Positions 1-7,206 of a DNA stretch of 9,137 nt are shown here, one piece after another. The DNA is from Bifidobacterium breve (GTDB taxonomy: Bacteria > Actinomycetota > Acidimicrobiia > Acidimicrobiales > Ilumatobacteraceae): the NCBI GenBank assembly GCA_945871625.1, contig CAMBWL010000032.1, forward strand, positions 1-9,137, written 5' to 3'. The number at the start of each line of letters is the position of its first letter. The stretch's first letter is position 1. A program made the position numbers and the translations under genes. The notes below the pieces were generated by a model, which was given only the letters and a program-made list of their open reading frames with translations, was not told the DNA's origin and did not search any database.

Positions 1-953
1 GGTGGTTGTGGCAAAATCTCAAGTTGCGTAATTGATGCGGCACCTTGACGAATCGCCGTACCTAAACAATCTGCGCCCGTATCCCCGCCACCAATTATCA
101 CCACATGTTTGCCGGCAGCCGAGATACTCGTCTCGGCAATGTCGCCTTGCTGCACCTTGTTCGCCGGCGGCAGATATTCCATCGCTTGATAAATACCCTT
201 GAGTTCACGACCTGGCACATTCAGATCTCGCCAATCGGTCGACCCGCAAGCGAGCACGACCGCGTCATGCGATGCCAACAAAACATCAATGTCGACATTT
301 TCGCCAACAGTTGCATTCGTGCGAAAAATTGTGCCTTCGGCCGACATTTGTTTGACGCGCCGATCAATGTTTATCTTCTCCATTTTGAATTCAGGTATTC
401 CGTAACGAAGCAATCCACCGATGCGATCGGCGCGCTCAAGAACCAGCACATCATGACCAACGCGCGTCAGTTGTTGCGCCGCTGCCAAGCCCGCAGGTCC
501 AGATCCGATCACAGCCACGCGCTTGCCAGTTTTATGCGATGGCACCTGTGGCGTCACCCAACCCTCGCGCCATGCCCGATCAATAATTTCAACTTCAACT
601 TGTTTGATCGTCACGGCGTCAGAGTTGATGCCAAGCACGCACGCCGATTCGCAAGGGGCAGGGCACAATCGACCGGTGAATTCCGGAAAATTATTCGTCG
701 CATGCAGGCGTTCAATCGCATCTTGCCAATTTCCGTGGTAGACGAGATCGTTCCAATCCGGAATCAAATTGCCCAATGGACAACCGTTATTACAAAACGG
801 AATTCCACAGTCCATGCACCGACCCGCTTGCCGGGTTAACTCTTCAATCGCAAACGGTTCGTAGACCTCTTTCCAATCTTGCACTCGCACCGGTATCCGT
901 CGTCGCTTGGGCGTTTGGCGATCCCACTTCAAAAAACCTGTCGGCTCACCCAC
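1..953 (-). CDS. gltD: Glutamate synthase (NADPH) small subunit, partial (C-terminus beyond left edge)
   Basis: This is the electron-input subunit of bacterial glutamate synthase: it takes electrons from NADPH through FAD and passes them via iron-sulfur clusters to the FMN of GltB. 317 complete codons are present. The family is usually about 470-490 residues, so roughly a third is missing at the left edge. Visible motifs are a cysteine cluster C47-x2-C50-x3-C54-x3-C58-P, a second set C97, C101 and C105 (CPAPCESAC), an FAD Rossmann fingerprint VIGSGPAGLAAA at about 148-159, the GGLLRYGIPEFK stretch at 179-190, and the NADPH-binding fingerprint VVIIGGGDTGADC at 284-296. The start is GTG at 951-953, giving the typical N-terminus M-G-E-P-T-G-F-L-K-W. 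It lies inside the end of gltB (8-nt overlap), with a modest AAGTAGG ribosome binding site 5 nt upstream. The overlap argues for co-translation in equal amounts with GltB. The frame is open throughout, with no frameshift seen. The identification is secure. Related GltD-like subunits of dihydropyrimidine dehydrogenase type are excluded by the adjacent gltB. Confidence 0.96.
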   Translation of the reverse strand, partial: MGEPTGFLKWDRQTPKRRRIPVRVQDWKEVYEPFAIEELTRQAGRCMDCGIPFCNNGCPLGNLIPDWNDLVYHGNWQDAIERLHATNNFPEFTGRLCPAPCESACVLGINSDAVTIKQVEVEIIDRAWREGWVTPQVPSHKTGKRVAVIGSGPAGLAAAQQLTRVGHDVLVLERADRIGGLLRYGIPEFKMEKINIDRRVKQMSAEGTIFRTNATVGENVDIDVLLASHDAVVLACGSTDWRDLNVPGRELKGIYQAMEYLPPANKVQQGDIAETSISAAGKHVVIIGGGDTGADCLGTAIRQGAASITQLEILPQP

Positions 954-3900
954 GCGAACCTACTTTCGCTTTCTTCTTCTGCTCGGCGATCACACGCGCA
1001 TAGTCGCGCGGCAAGACTTTTCGAATCAACGAAAACGATTTCTTCGAGTCAGCCAAAATTTCTTGCCCCCGCGTCGAGCCGGTCAACGCAACGTGACGGC
1101 TGATAACCGTCTTCAACCAATTCAGATCATCTTTTTCAAGCATCACGAGATCAACCAACTCGGTGTTTACCCGCGACTCAAATTTGCCGTCGATGTCATA
1201 AACATACGAAATACCACCAGACATTCCTGCGGCGAAGTTTCTGCCAGTAATGCCGAGCACCACGACTTTGCCACCAGTCATATATTCACACCCGTGGTCG
1301 CCCACGCCTTCGACAACGGCAGTCGCACCCGAGTTGCGCACACAAAAACGTTCTCCGACGACACCCGAAATGAAAATCTCGCCGCTGGTTGCGCCGTAAC
1401 CAATCACGTTTCCAGCGATCACATTTTCGTGAGCAACAAACTTGGCTCGCTTGTCGGGGTGCAAAACAACTCGACCACCCGACAAGCCTTTACCTAGATA
1501 ATCGTTGGAGTCTCCTTCAAGTGTCATCTCGATGCCGCTCGGCAAGAACGCCCCAAAACTCTGACCGGCAGAGCCGACAAAACGCAGCTTGATCGTCGCG
1601 TCAGGCAGGCCTTTTGCCCCAAATCGCTTCGTGACTTCGTAGCCGAGCATCGTGCCCACGGTGCGATTCGTGTTATTGATCTTGTATTCGTTGCTCGTCG
1701 GCAACGCATCGTTCAGCGACTTGGCACAATCGACTATCAGTTTGTTGTCGAGCGCATCGCTCAAACCATGATCTTGTGCTGTCGATTTGAAAGGTGTCTG
1801 GTTATACGGATTTTGCGGCTGCATCAAAATCGGCGAAATATCCAGACCGCGCGCCTTCCAGTGATCAACCGCGACTCTGGCATCCAGCATCTCAACTCGC
1901 CCGACGGCTTCTTGCAGAGTTCTAAGACCAAGTTGCGCCAAAATTTCGCGCACTTCAGCAGCGATAAATTCAAAAAAGTTGACGACGAATTCAGGTTTGC
2001 CCGCGAACTTCTTGCGCAATTCCGGGTTTTGAGTAGCGATACCAACCGGGCACGTATCTAAATGACACACCCGCATCATGATGCAACCGCTGACCACGAG
2101 TGGCGCCGTGGCAAAACCAAACTCTTCGGCGCCGAGCAATGCCGCGATCACGACATCACGACCCGTCTTCATCTGCCCATCGGCTTGCACGACGATTCGA
2201 TCACGCAATCCGTTCAACATCAAAGTCTGTTGTGTCTCGGCCAAGCCAAGTTCCCATGGCGCACCAGCATGCTTCAGCGAAGTCAACGGTGAAGCGCCAG
2301 TGCCACCGTCGTGACCAGAAATCAATACGACATCGGCTTTTGCTTTGGCTACACCAGCAGCGACAGTGCCAACACCGACTTCGGCGACAAGTTTTACATG
2401 CACTCGCGCGACGGGGTTCGAGTTTTTCAAATCGTGAATCAATTGTTTGAGATCTTCGATCGAATAGATGTCATGATGCGGTGGCGGCGAAATCAAACCG
2501 ACACCGGCCGTCGAGTGTCGAGTCTTGGCGATCCATGGATAAACCTTGTGCGCCGGCAATTGGCCACCCTCACCAGGTTTGGCACCTTGGGCCATCTTGA
2601 TCTGCAAGTCGTCGGCATTGACCAAATATTCGCTCGTCACGCCAAACCGCGCAGAAGCAACTTGCTTTATCGCCGAGCGCTTCGAATCACCGTTTGACAT
2701 CACGACATATCGCTCGGCGTCTTCGCCACCTTCGCCCGTGTTGCTCTTGGCGCCAATGCGATTCATGGCGATCGCCAAGTTTTCGTGCGCCTCGGCCGAA
2801 ATCGAACCGTAACTCATTGCGCCAGTCGAAAAGCGTTTGACGATCTCGCTGACGGGCTCGACTTCATCTATCGAAATCGGTTCGCGTGCGCCAGAAAACT
2901 CGAACAAACCTCGCAAAGTCGACAACACTCGCGACTGGTCATCCACTGATTTTGTGTACTGCTTGAAAATGTCGTAACGACCAGAGCGGGTGGCGTGCTG
3001 CAGACGATAAACCGTTTCGGGGTTGAACAAGTGATGCTCCCCTTCTCTGCGCCACTGATATTCGCCACCAAGTTCAAGTTGACGATGACGCCGTTGGCCC
3101 GGTCGCGACGGATACGCAGTCGCATGACGTGCCGCAACTTCTTGGGCGATTTCGTCGAGCGAGATACCGCCCAGGCGAGACACAGTGCCGGTGAAAAATT
3201 CGTCGACCACCTCACGCGACAAACCAATCGCTTCAAAAATCTGTGACCCCGTGTACGACGCGACAGTCGATACTCCCATCTTCGACATCACTTTCAGCAC
3301 ACCTTTACCCGAAGCCTTGATGTAGTTCTTGATCGCTTTCTTGGCATCCATCGCCCCGAGTCCGAACATGCCGGTCAACTCATTGCCATTCGAAGCCTCA
3401 CCGATGCCGCTGTTGACCAGATCTTCGATCGTCTCAAAGGCGAGATAAGGATTAATCGCCCCAGCACCGTAGCCAATCAGCAATGCCATGTGATGCACCT
3501 CGCGCGCGTCACCCGTCTCGATAATTAAACCAACTTTTGTGCGCTGTTTTCGTCGAATCAAATGATGATGAACCGCGCTCGTCAATAACAAACTTGGTAT
3601 CGGTGCAAATGTGTCGTCGCTGTTGCGATCCGAAATCACGATGATGCGTGCACCCGCATCAATCGCCCGTGAAACTTTCTCCCGAATCTCATCAATCGCG
3701 CCACGCATTGCATCGGCGCCCTCTGCAACTCGGTACAGACCGCTCACGACGACTGATTTCAGATGCTCAAAGTTTCCGTCGTCATTGATGTGAATGATTT
3801 TTGCCAACTCATCGTTGTCAATAATCGGAAACGGCAACACAAGTTGCTTGCAGTTCTCGGCGGTGGCTTGCAACAAGTTGCTCTCTGGTCCGCAAGTCGA

Positions 3901-5496
3901 ACCAACCGATGTAACGATCTCTTCGCGAATTGCATCCAACGGAGGGTTCGTCACCTGGGCAAACATCTGTGAGAAATAATCAAACAAAAGTCTCGGGCGT
4001 GTCGACAACACCGCAATCGGCGTATCGGTGCCCATCGACCCGATCGGCTCTGAACTCGTCAACGCCGTTGGCGCCAAGATCAACTTCAATTCTTCGTGGG
4101 TGTAGCCAAACATTTGTTGACGACGCAACACGCTCTCGTGACTGAACACGAGATGATCGCGATCGGCGAGTTTTTCGAGTTCAACCTGACCCTCGATTAG
4201 CCACTGCTCGTATGGCTCACTCTTGGCCAGCGACTCTTTGATTTCATCGTCGCCGATAATTCGGCCTTGTGCCGTGTCGACCAACAGCATCTTGCCCGGT
4301 TGCAACCGACCCTTGGCGACAATCTTCGCCGGGTCAATGTCAACCACGCCAACTTCGCTGGCCATGATTACGCGATCATCATCTGTAACCCAATATCGAC
4401 TCGGTCGCAAACCGTTGCGATCCAAAACGGCGCCAATCAAGGTGCCGTCAGTAAACGCAACACTGGCTGGTCCATCCCATGGCTCAATCAACGAACCGTG
4501 ATATCGATAAAACGCACGCTTCGCATCAGACATCGTCGTCGAGTTCTCCCACGCTTCAGGAATCATCATCAACATCGCGTGCGGCAAACTTCGCCCCGAC
4601 AAATGTAAAAGTTCGAGCACCTCGTCGAAGCTCGCCGAGTCTGAACCACCGATCGTGCAGATCGGGAAGGCCTTTTCTAAGTCAGGAATCAAATCGGTCG
4701 CCAACAGCGACTCTCGTGTCCGCATCCAATTTCTATTTCCCTGCACCGTATTTATCTCGCCGTTATGCGCGATATATCGATAAGGGTGCGCGAGTGGCCA
4801 CGACGGAAACGTGTTCGTCGAAAATCGACTGTGCACCAAAACGAGGGCCGACTCAATTCGCTCGTCACTCAGGTCTGTAAAAAACATCTGCAGTTCTGGC
4901 GTGGTCAACATGCCCTTGTATATGAACGTGCGCGATGAAAGCGAAGGAAAATATGTTTTGATTTCTTGTGGTAGTTCATGTTCGATTCGTTTGCGCAAAA
5001 TGAAAAGTCTTCGATCCAAGTCAATCAATTTCGTGCCGTTTGGGTCATCTACAAAAAACTGCATAAAGGTCGGCATCACGCGTAGCGCACTCGCGCCAAG
5101 GCAACTCGGGTCAACCGGCACGCTTCGCCAACCCAACGTGCGCAAGTTTTGTTCTAAGACGATCGCTTCAATTTGTGCTCGTGCCTTGGTTGCAAGTTTT
5201 TCATTGCGTGGCAAAAACGCCAAGCCCACGCCGTAACTGCCGACACTCGGCAAAACAAAATCTGTGACGGCGCTGAAAAACCTGTGTGGAATCTGCAACA
5301 ACACGCCCGCACCATCACCAGTCTGTGTTTCAGCGCCGGTTGCACCGCGATGCTCCATGCTGCACAACGCACCAAGACCTGTCGCAACAATCTCGTGGCT
5401 CGCCCGACCATGCATATCGACGACAAACGAAACACCGCATGCGTCGTGCTCAAATCGTGGGTCGTAAAGACCTATCGCTTGTGGTGTGTCTTGCAA
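946..5496 (-). CDS. gltB: Glutamate synthase (NADPH) large subunit
   Basis: This large subunit hydrolyses glutamine and delivers the ammonia through an internal tunnel to 2-oxoglutarate, where FMN reduces the iminoglutarate to glutamate. At 1516 residues it is full length for the family. A 19-residue propeptide precedes the nucleophile Cys20 (EHDAC-GVSF), which must be exposed by cleavage. The Ntn-type glutaminase domain spans about 20-420, with RFST 224-227, HNGEINT 244-250, GGSDSASFDE 283-292 and DRNGLRPSRY 359-368. A central domain follows at about 470-780. The FMN-binding synthase barrel spans about 860-1200, with FSTGAMSYGS 889-898, GQLPAHKVYPW near 979-989 and GHDGGTGASP near 1061-1070. 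The [3Fe-4S] ligands C1138, C1144 and C1149 lie in C-x5-C-x4-CPVGIATQ. The C-terminal GXGXG beta-helix spans about 1260-1430. The start is TTG at 5494-5496: an in-frame TAA at 5509-5511 bars anything longer than five codons upstream, and an AAGAGG ribosome binding site sits 8 nt away. The adjacent gltD marks it as the NADPH rather than the ferredoxin form. Confidence 0.98.
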   Translation of the reverse strand: MQDTPQAIGLYDPRFEHDACGVSFVVDMHGRASHEIVATGLGALCSMEHRGATGAETQTGDGAGVLLQIPHRFFSAVTDFVLPSVGSYGVGLAFLPRNEKLATKARAQIEAIVLEQNLRTLGWRSVPVDPSCLGASALRVMPTFMQFFVDDPNGTKLIDLDRRLFILRKRIEHELPQEIKTYFPSLSSRTFIYKGMLTTPELQMFFTDLSDERIESALVLVHSRFSTNTFPSWPLAHPYRYIAHNGEINTVQGNRNWMRTRESLLATDLIPDLEKAFPICTIGGSDSASFDEVLELLHLSGRSLPHAMLMMIPEAWENSTTMSDAKRAFYRYHGSLIEPWDGPASVAFTDGTLIGAVLDRNGLRPSRYWVTDDDRVIMASEVGVVDIDPAKIVAKGRLQPGKMLLVDTAQGRIIGDDEIKESLAKSEPYEQWLIEGQVELEKLADRDHLVFSHESVLRRQQMFGYTHEELKLILAPTALTSSEPIGSMGTDTPIAVLSTRPRLLFDYFSQMFAQVTNPPLDAIREEIVTSVGSTCGPESNLLQATAENCKQLVLPFPIIDNDELAKIIHINDDGNFEHLKSVVVSGLYRVAEGADAMRGAIDEIREKVSRAIDAGARIIVISDRNSDDTFAPIPSLLLTSAVHHHLIRRKQRTKVGLIIETGDAREVHHMALLIGYGAGAINPYLAFETIEDLVNSGIGEASNGNELTGMFGLGAMDAKKAIKNYIKASGKGVLKVMSKMGVSTVASYTGSQIFEAIGLSREVVDEFFTGTVSRLGGISLDEIAQEVAARHATAYPSRPGQRRHRQLELGGEYQWRREGEHHLFNPETVYRLQHATRSGRYDIFKQYTKSVDDQSRVLSTLRGLFEFSGAREPISIDEVEPVSEIVKRFSTGAMSYGSISAEAHENLAIAMNRIGAKSNTGEGGEDAERYVVMSNGDSKRSAIKQVASARFGVTSEYLVNADDLQIKMAQGAKPGEGGQLPAHKVYPWIAKTRHSTAGVGLISPPPHHDIYSIEDLKQLIHDLKNSNPVARVHVKLVAEVGVGTVAAGVAKAKADVVLISGHDGGTGASPLTSLKHAGAPWELGLAETQQTLMLNGLRDRIVVQADGQMKTGRDVVIAALLGAEEFGFATAPLVVSGCIMMRVCHLDTCPVGIATQNPELRKKFAGKPEFVVNFFEFIAAEVREILAQLGLRTLQEAVGRVEMLDARVAVDHWKARGLDISPILMQPQNPYNQTPFKSTAQDHGLSDALDNKLIVDCAKSLNDALPTSNEYKINNTNRTVGTMLGYEVTKRFGAKGLPDATIKLRFVGSAGQSFGAFLPSGIEMTLEGDSNDYLGKGLSGGRVVLHPDKRAKFVAHENVIAGNVIGYGATSGEIFISGVVGERFCVRNSGATAVVEGVGDHGCEYMTGGKVVVLGITGRNFAAGMSGGISYVYDIDGKFESRVNTELVDLVMLEKDDLNWLKTVISRHVALTGSTRGQEILADSKKSFSLIRKVLPRDYARVIAEQKKKAKVGSRG

Positions 5497-5504
5497 AATT
5501 GTCG

Positions 5505-5510
5505 CCTCTT
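5505..5510 (-). promoter_or_regulatory. Ribosome binding site of gltB, fixing a TTG start
   Basis: AAGAGG on the minus strand, with 8 nt between it and TTG at 5494-5496. An in-frame TAA overlaps its upstream end (5509-5511), so only ATT or TTG can initiate in this frame. TTG is the accepted bacterial start codon of the two. Confidence 0.7.
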
Positions 5511-5521
5511 AAAGTTTGAAT

Positions 5522-5540
5522 TCAGCCACCGATTGGCTGA
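5522..5540 (-). promoter_or_regulatory. Hairpin in the crotonase-gltB gap / gltB leader
   Basis: A perfect 7-bp inverted repeat, TCAGCCA then a 5-nt loop then TGGCTGA, lies 34 nt past the crotonase stop and 11 nt before the gltB ribosome binding site. No real T-run follows it in the direction of transcription (ATTCAAACTTT), so it is a poor intrinsic terminator. It could be a weak terminator, an mRNA-stability element, or a protein site in the gltB leader. The sequence does not decide between these. Confidence 0.35.
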
Positions 5541-5574
5541 TTAAACGAGACGACGCTGGCTCGAGATTTTAAGT

Positions 5575-6441
5575 CTAGACAGTTGGCGACACAAATTTCG
5601 CCGGCCTTTTTTCAAAGTTCGACATCACGGCTTCCACCTGATTCGGCTTGCCAATTAGCGAATAAATGATTCTTCGTTCTTCGGCGAAGTGTTCTGCGGC
5701 ACCTGCGTTAGAAAGACGGTTGATCAGCGCCTTCGCGCCCCGCACTGCATCTGGGCTGCGGTCAGCAATTTCGCGAGCAATCTGCATCGCCGTTTCAAGA
5801 GGCTTGTCACTAAGGCGTGTAACGACCCCAACTTGGTGTGCTTCAGTACCCGAGATCACTCGTGCCGAGAAAACCAGATCCTTGGCGACATCGTCGCTCA
5901 CCAGGCGCGACAGCATCAAAGTGCCCGTCATGTCGGGTATCAAACCCCAGTGAACTTCGCGCATCGAAAACTGTGTTTCAGCATGCGCGACTCGAATGTC
6001 TGCGCCGAGCGCCAATTGCATGCCACCACCTAATGCATGACCTTGCAGTGCCGCCACAACTGGCACGGGTACTTCTTGCCACACCCAACAAATTTGGTGC
6101 GCCATGTGAGTGATCGCATCAGGTTGCATCGCCCCCGCATTTTCGCCAGAGTTCTGGTTCGACTTCGTCTTCTCAGAGTTACCAGCACCACCGTCAGCCA
6201 TCGACTGAAAACTTCCAAAGTCAAGACCTGCGCAAAACGAATTGCCGTTACCCGACAACACAACCGCGCGAATTTCTCGATTCGTCACGAGATCTTTGCC
6301 TGCTTTGGCAATCGCATCGAACATCGCTGGGTCAAGTGCATTGCGCTTGTCGGCGCGATTAAGGCGCACATCGGCTATGCATTGGCTGATCGTCACGATG
6401 ACTCGGTCGTTGTAATTCTTGGTTTCAGTCGTTGACGCCAT
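5575..6441 (-). CDS. Crotonase-superfamily protein (enoyl-CoA hydratase/isomerase family)
   Basis: A 288-residue protein with the crotonase fold, whose members act on acyl-CoA thioesters in the cytosol (hydration, isomerisation and related reactions). The CoA-binding NRADKRNAL segment is at 28-36. The first oxyanion-hole loop is SFCAGLDFGSF (68-78) and the second is GHALGGGMQLALGADIR (134-150). EVHWGLIPDMTGT follows at 162-174. Of the two catalytic glutamates of rat enoyl-CoA hydratase (Glu144 and Glu164), the second is present as Glu162, but the first is Gln142. An Asp170 in GLIPDM sits where dienoyl-CoA isomerases have their active-site Asp. A hydrophilic Asn/Ser/Gly-rich stretch at about 80-107 enlarges the loop after the first oxyanion motif. 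The start ATG has a strong AGGAG ribosome binding site 5 nt upstream and the gene ends in TAG. It belongs to the commonly annotated 'crotonase/enoyl-CoA hydratase family' with GLxPDM motifs. The substrate is unknown, and the classic hydratase reaction is uncertain given Gln142. It may be co-transcribed with gltBD across the 78-bp gap. Confidence 0.9.
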   Translation of the reverse strand: MASTTETKNYNDRVIVTISQCIADVRLNRADKRNALDPAMFDAIAKAGKDLVTNREIRAVVLSGNGNSFCAGLDFGSFQSMADGGAGNSEKTKSNQNSGENAGAMQPDAITHMAHQICWVWQEVPVPVVAALQGHALGGGMQLALGADIRVAHAETQFSMREVHWGLIPDMTGTLMLSRLVSDDVAKDLVFSARVISGTEAHQVGVVTRLSDKPLETAMQIAREIADRSPDAVRGAKALINRLSNAGAAEHFAEERRIIYSLIGKPNQVEAVMSNFEKRPAKFVSPTV

Positions 6442-6522
6442 TACTACTCCTGCTTGTTAAGTACACATTAATTTAACTAGACAAGTCTCGCATCTCCGCC
6501 GGCTCGTGGCACACTTGAAGGT
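6442..6522. promoter_or_regulatory. Divergent intergenic region with AT-rich inverted repeats
   Basis: These 81 bp separate the minus-strand crotonase gene from the plus-strand nitroreductase gene, so they should hold promoters for both. The segment 6453-6485 is markedly AT-rich compared with its surroundings. It contains GTTAA (6456-6460) mirrored by TTAAC (6473-6477) across 12 nt, and CTTGT (6453-6457) mirrored by ACAAG (6481-6485). Such nested inverted arms are compatible with a dimeric repressor or activator site. I could not place a convincing -35/-10 pair at standard spacing on either strand. Confidence 0.4.
6447..6451 (-). promoter_or_regulatory. Ribosome binding site of the crotonase-family gene
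   Basis: AGGAG on the minus strand, 5 nt before ATG at 6439-6441. This is a canonical placement that confirms the chosen start. Confidence 0.75.
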
Positions 6523-7170
6523 ATGAAACTCAACTTGACCAACGACGAACTTCTGTCAACCACCCGCAGCGTGCGCAAACGCCTCGACTTCGACCGTCCA
6601 GTCGAGCGCGCGGTCGTCGAAGAGTGCCTCAACCTCGCACTTCAGGCACCGACGGGCAGCAATAGCCAGGGTTGGCACTGGATCGTCGTCGAAGATGCTG
6701 CCAAGCGCAAAGCCCTTGCCGATATTTACAAAGAAAATTTCAAGCTTTACGCGAGCCTGCCTGGGCGCAAGTTTGCCGAAGGCGATATGAGAATCGAGCA
6801 AATGCCAAAAGTCCGCGACTCAGCAATGTTTCTGGCCGATGAGTTTTATCGCGCGCCGATGATGATGATCCCTTGCATTGAAGGTCGTCTTATGAATGTC
6901 GATGTCGCAACAGGCGCCGGCGGCTGGGGTTCACTCTTGCCAGCAGTCTGGAGTTTCATGCTTGCGCTGCGCAGTCGCGGCATGGGTTCTGCTTGGACGA
7001 CAATTCACCTGATTCTCGACGGCGAAAAGAAAGCCGCAGAAATTCTCGGCATTCCCCATGAGAAAATCACACAGGGTGGTTTGTTTCCAATTGCCTACAC
7101 AATCGGAACCGATTTCAAACCGGCGAAACGTTTGCCGCTTGAAAAAGTACTTCACTGGGACAAATGGTAA
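6523..7170 (+). CDS. Nitroreductase-family FMN-dependent oxidoreductase
   Basis: A 215-residue protein of the nitroreductase fold, whose members use FMN and NAD(P)H to reduce nitro compounds, quinones, enones or other substrates, usually as cytosolic dimers. The N-terminal FMN-phosphate motif TTRSVRKRLDF spans 13-23. The second FMN-contacting segment is QAPTGSNSQGWHW at 41-53, diagnostic for the family. The helical dimer-interface region contains GAGGWGSLLPAVWSFMLALRS (about 131-151) and GMGSAWTT (153-160). The C-terminus, GTDFKPAKR then an ending in HWDKW, resembles actinobacterial members. Length is normal. No ribosome binding site at proper distance was seen: GAAGG ends one nucleotide before ATG, which is too close. 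No alternative in-frame start codon lies just upstream. It is divergent from the crotonase gene and 36 nt upstream of the aconitase on the same strand, so it may be co-transcribed with the latter. The physiological substrate cannot be told from the sequence. Confidence 0.9.
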   Translation: MKLNLTNDELLSTTRSVRKRLDFDRPVERAVVEECLNLALQAPTGSNSQGWHWIVVEDAAKRKALADIYKENFKLYASLPGRKFAEGDMRIEQMPKVRDSAMFLADEFYRAPMMMIPCIEGRLMNVDVATGAGGWGSLLPAVWSFMLALRSRGMGSAWTTIHLILDGEKKAAEILGIPHEKITQGGLFPIAYTIGTDFKPAKRLPLEKVLHWDKW

Positions 7171-7206
7171 AATTAAAGTCTTGAGTAACGAAAGCCCCAA
7201 AAACTG
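7171..7206 (+). promoter_or_regulatory. Short gap before aconitase with a possible 8-codon leader ORF
   Basis: The 36-nt gap has no clear ribosome binding site. TTG at 7181 opens an 8-codon frame (M-S-N-E-S-P-K-N) whose TGA at 7205-7207 overlaps the aconitase ATG at 7207-7209 by one base (TGATG), an arrangement typical of translational coupling. A TAAAAT box at 7168-7173 could be a -10 element, but no -35 at good spacing was found. Both readings are tentative. Confidence 0.2.

Noticed and set aside
105..839. Plus-strand open frame of 244 codons opposite gltD
   Set aside because: It is the antisense shadow of gltD, whose full set of cysteine and nucleotide-binding motifs is on the minus strand. 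The plus-strand translation shows no recognisable domain and has no ribosome binding site.
907..1497. Plus-strand open frame of 196 codons across the gltB/gltD junction
   Set aside because: It runs antisense to the GXGXG domain of gltB and the start of gltD. The product looks compositionally random, so it is treated as a shadow.
5522..5540. Hairpin as an intrinsic terminator of the crotonase transcript
   Set aside because: The stem is only 7 bp and is not followed by a T-run on either strand, so a terminator call is not supported. It is reported as an unassigned hairpin instead.
7139..7173. Promoter for aconitase made of TTGAAA (7139-7144) and TAAAAT (7168-7173)
   Set aside because: The spacer is 23 nt, well beyond the usual 16-18, and the elements lie over the end of the nitroreductase gene. 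It is not strong enough to list as a promoter.
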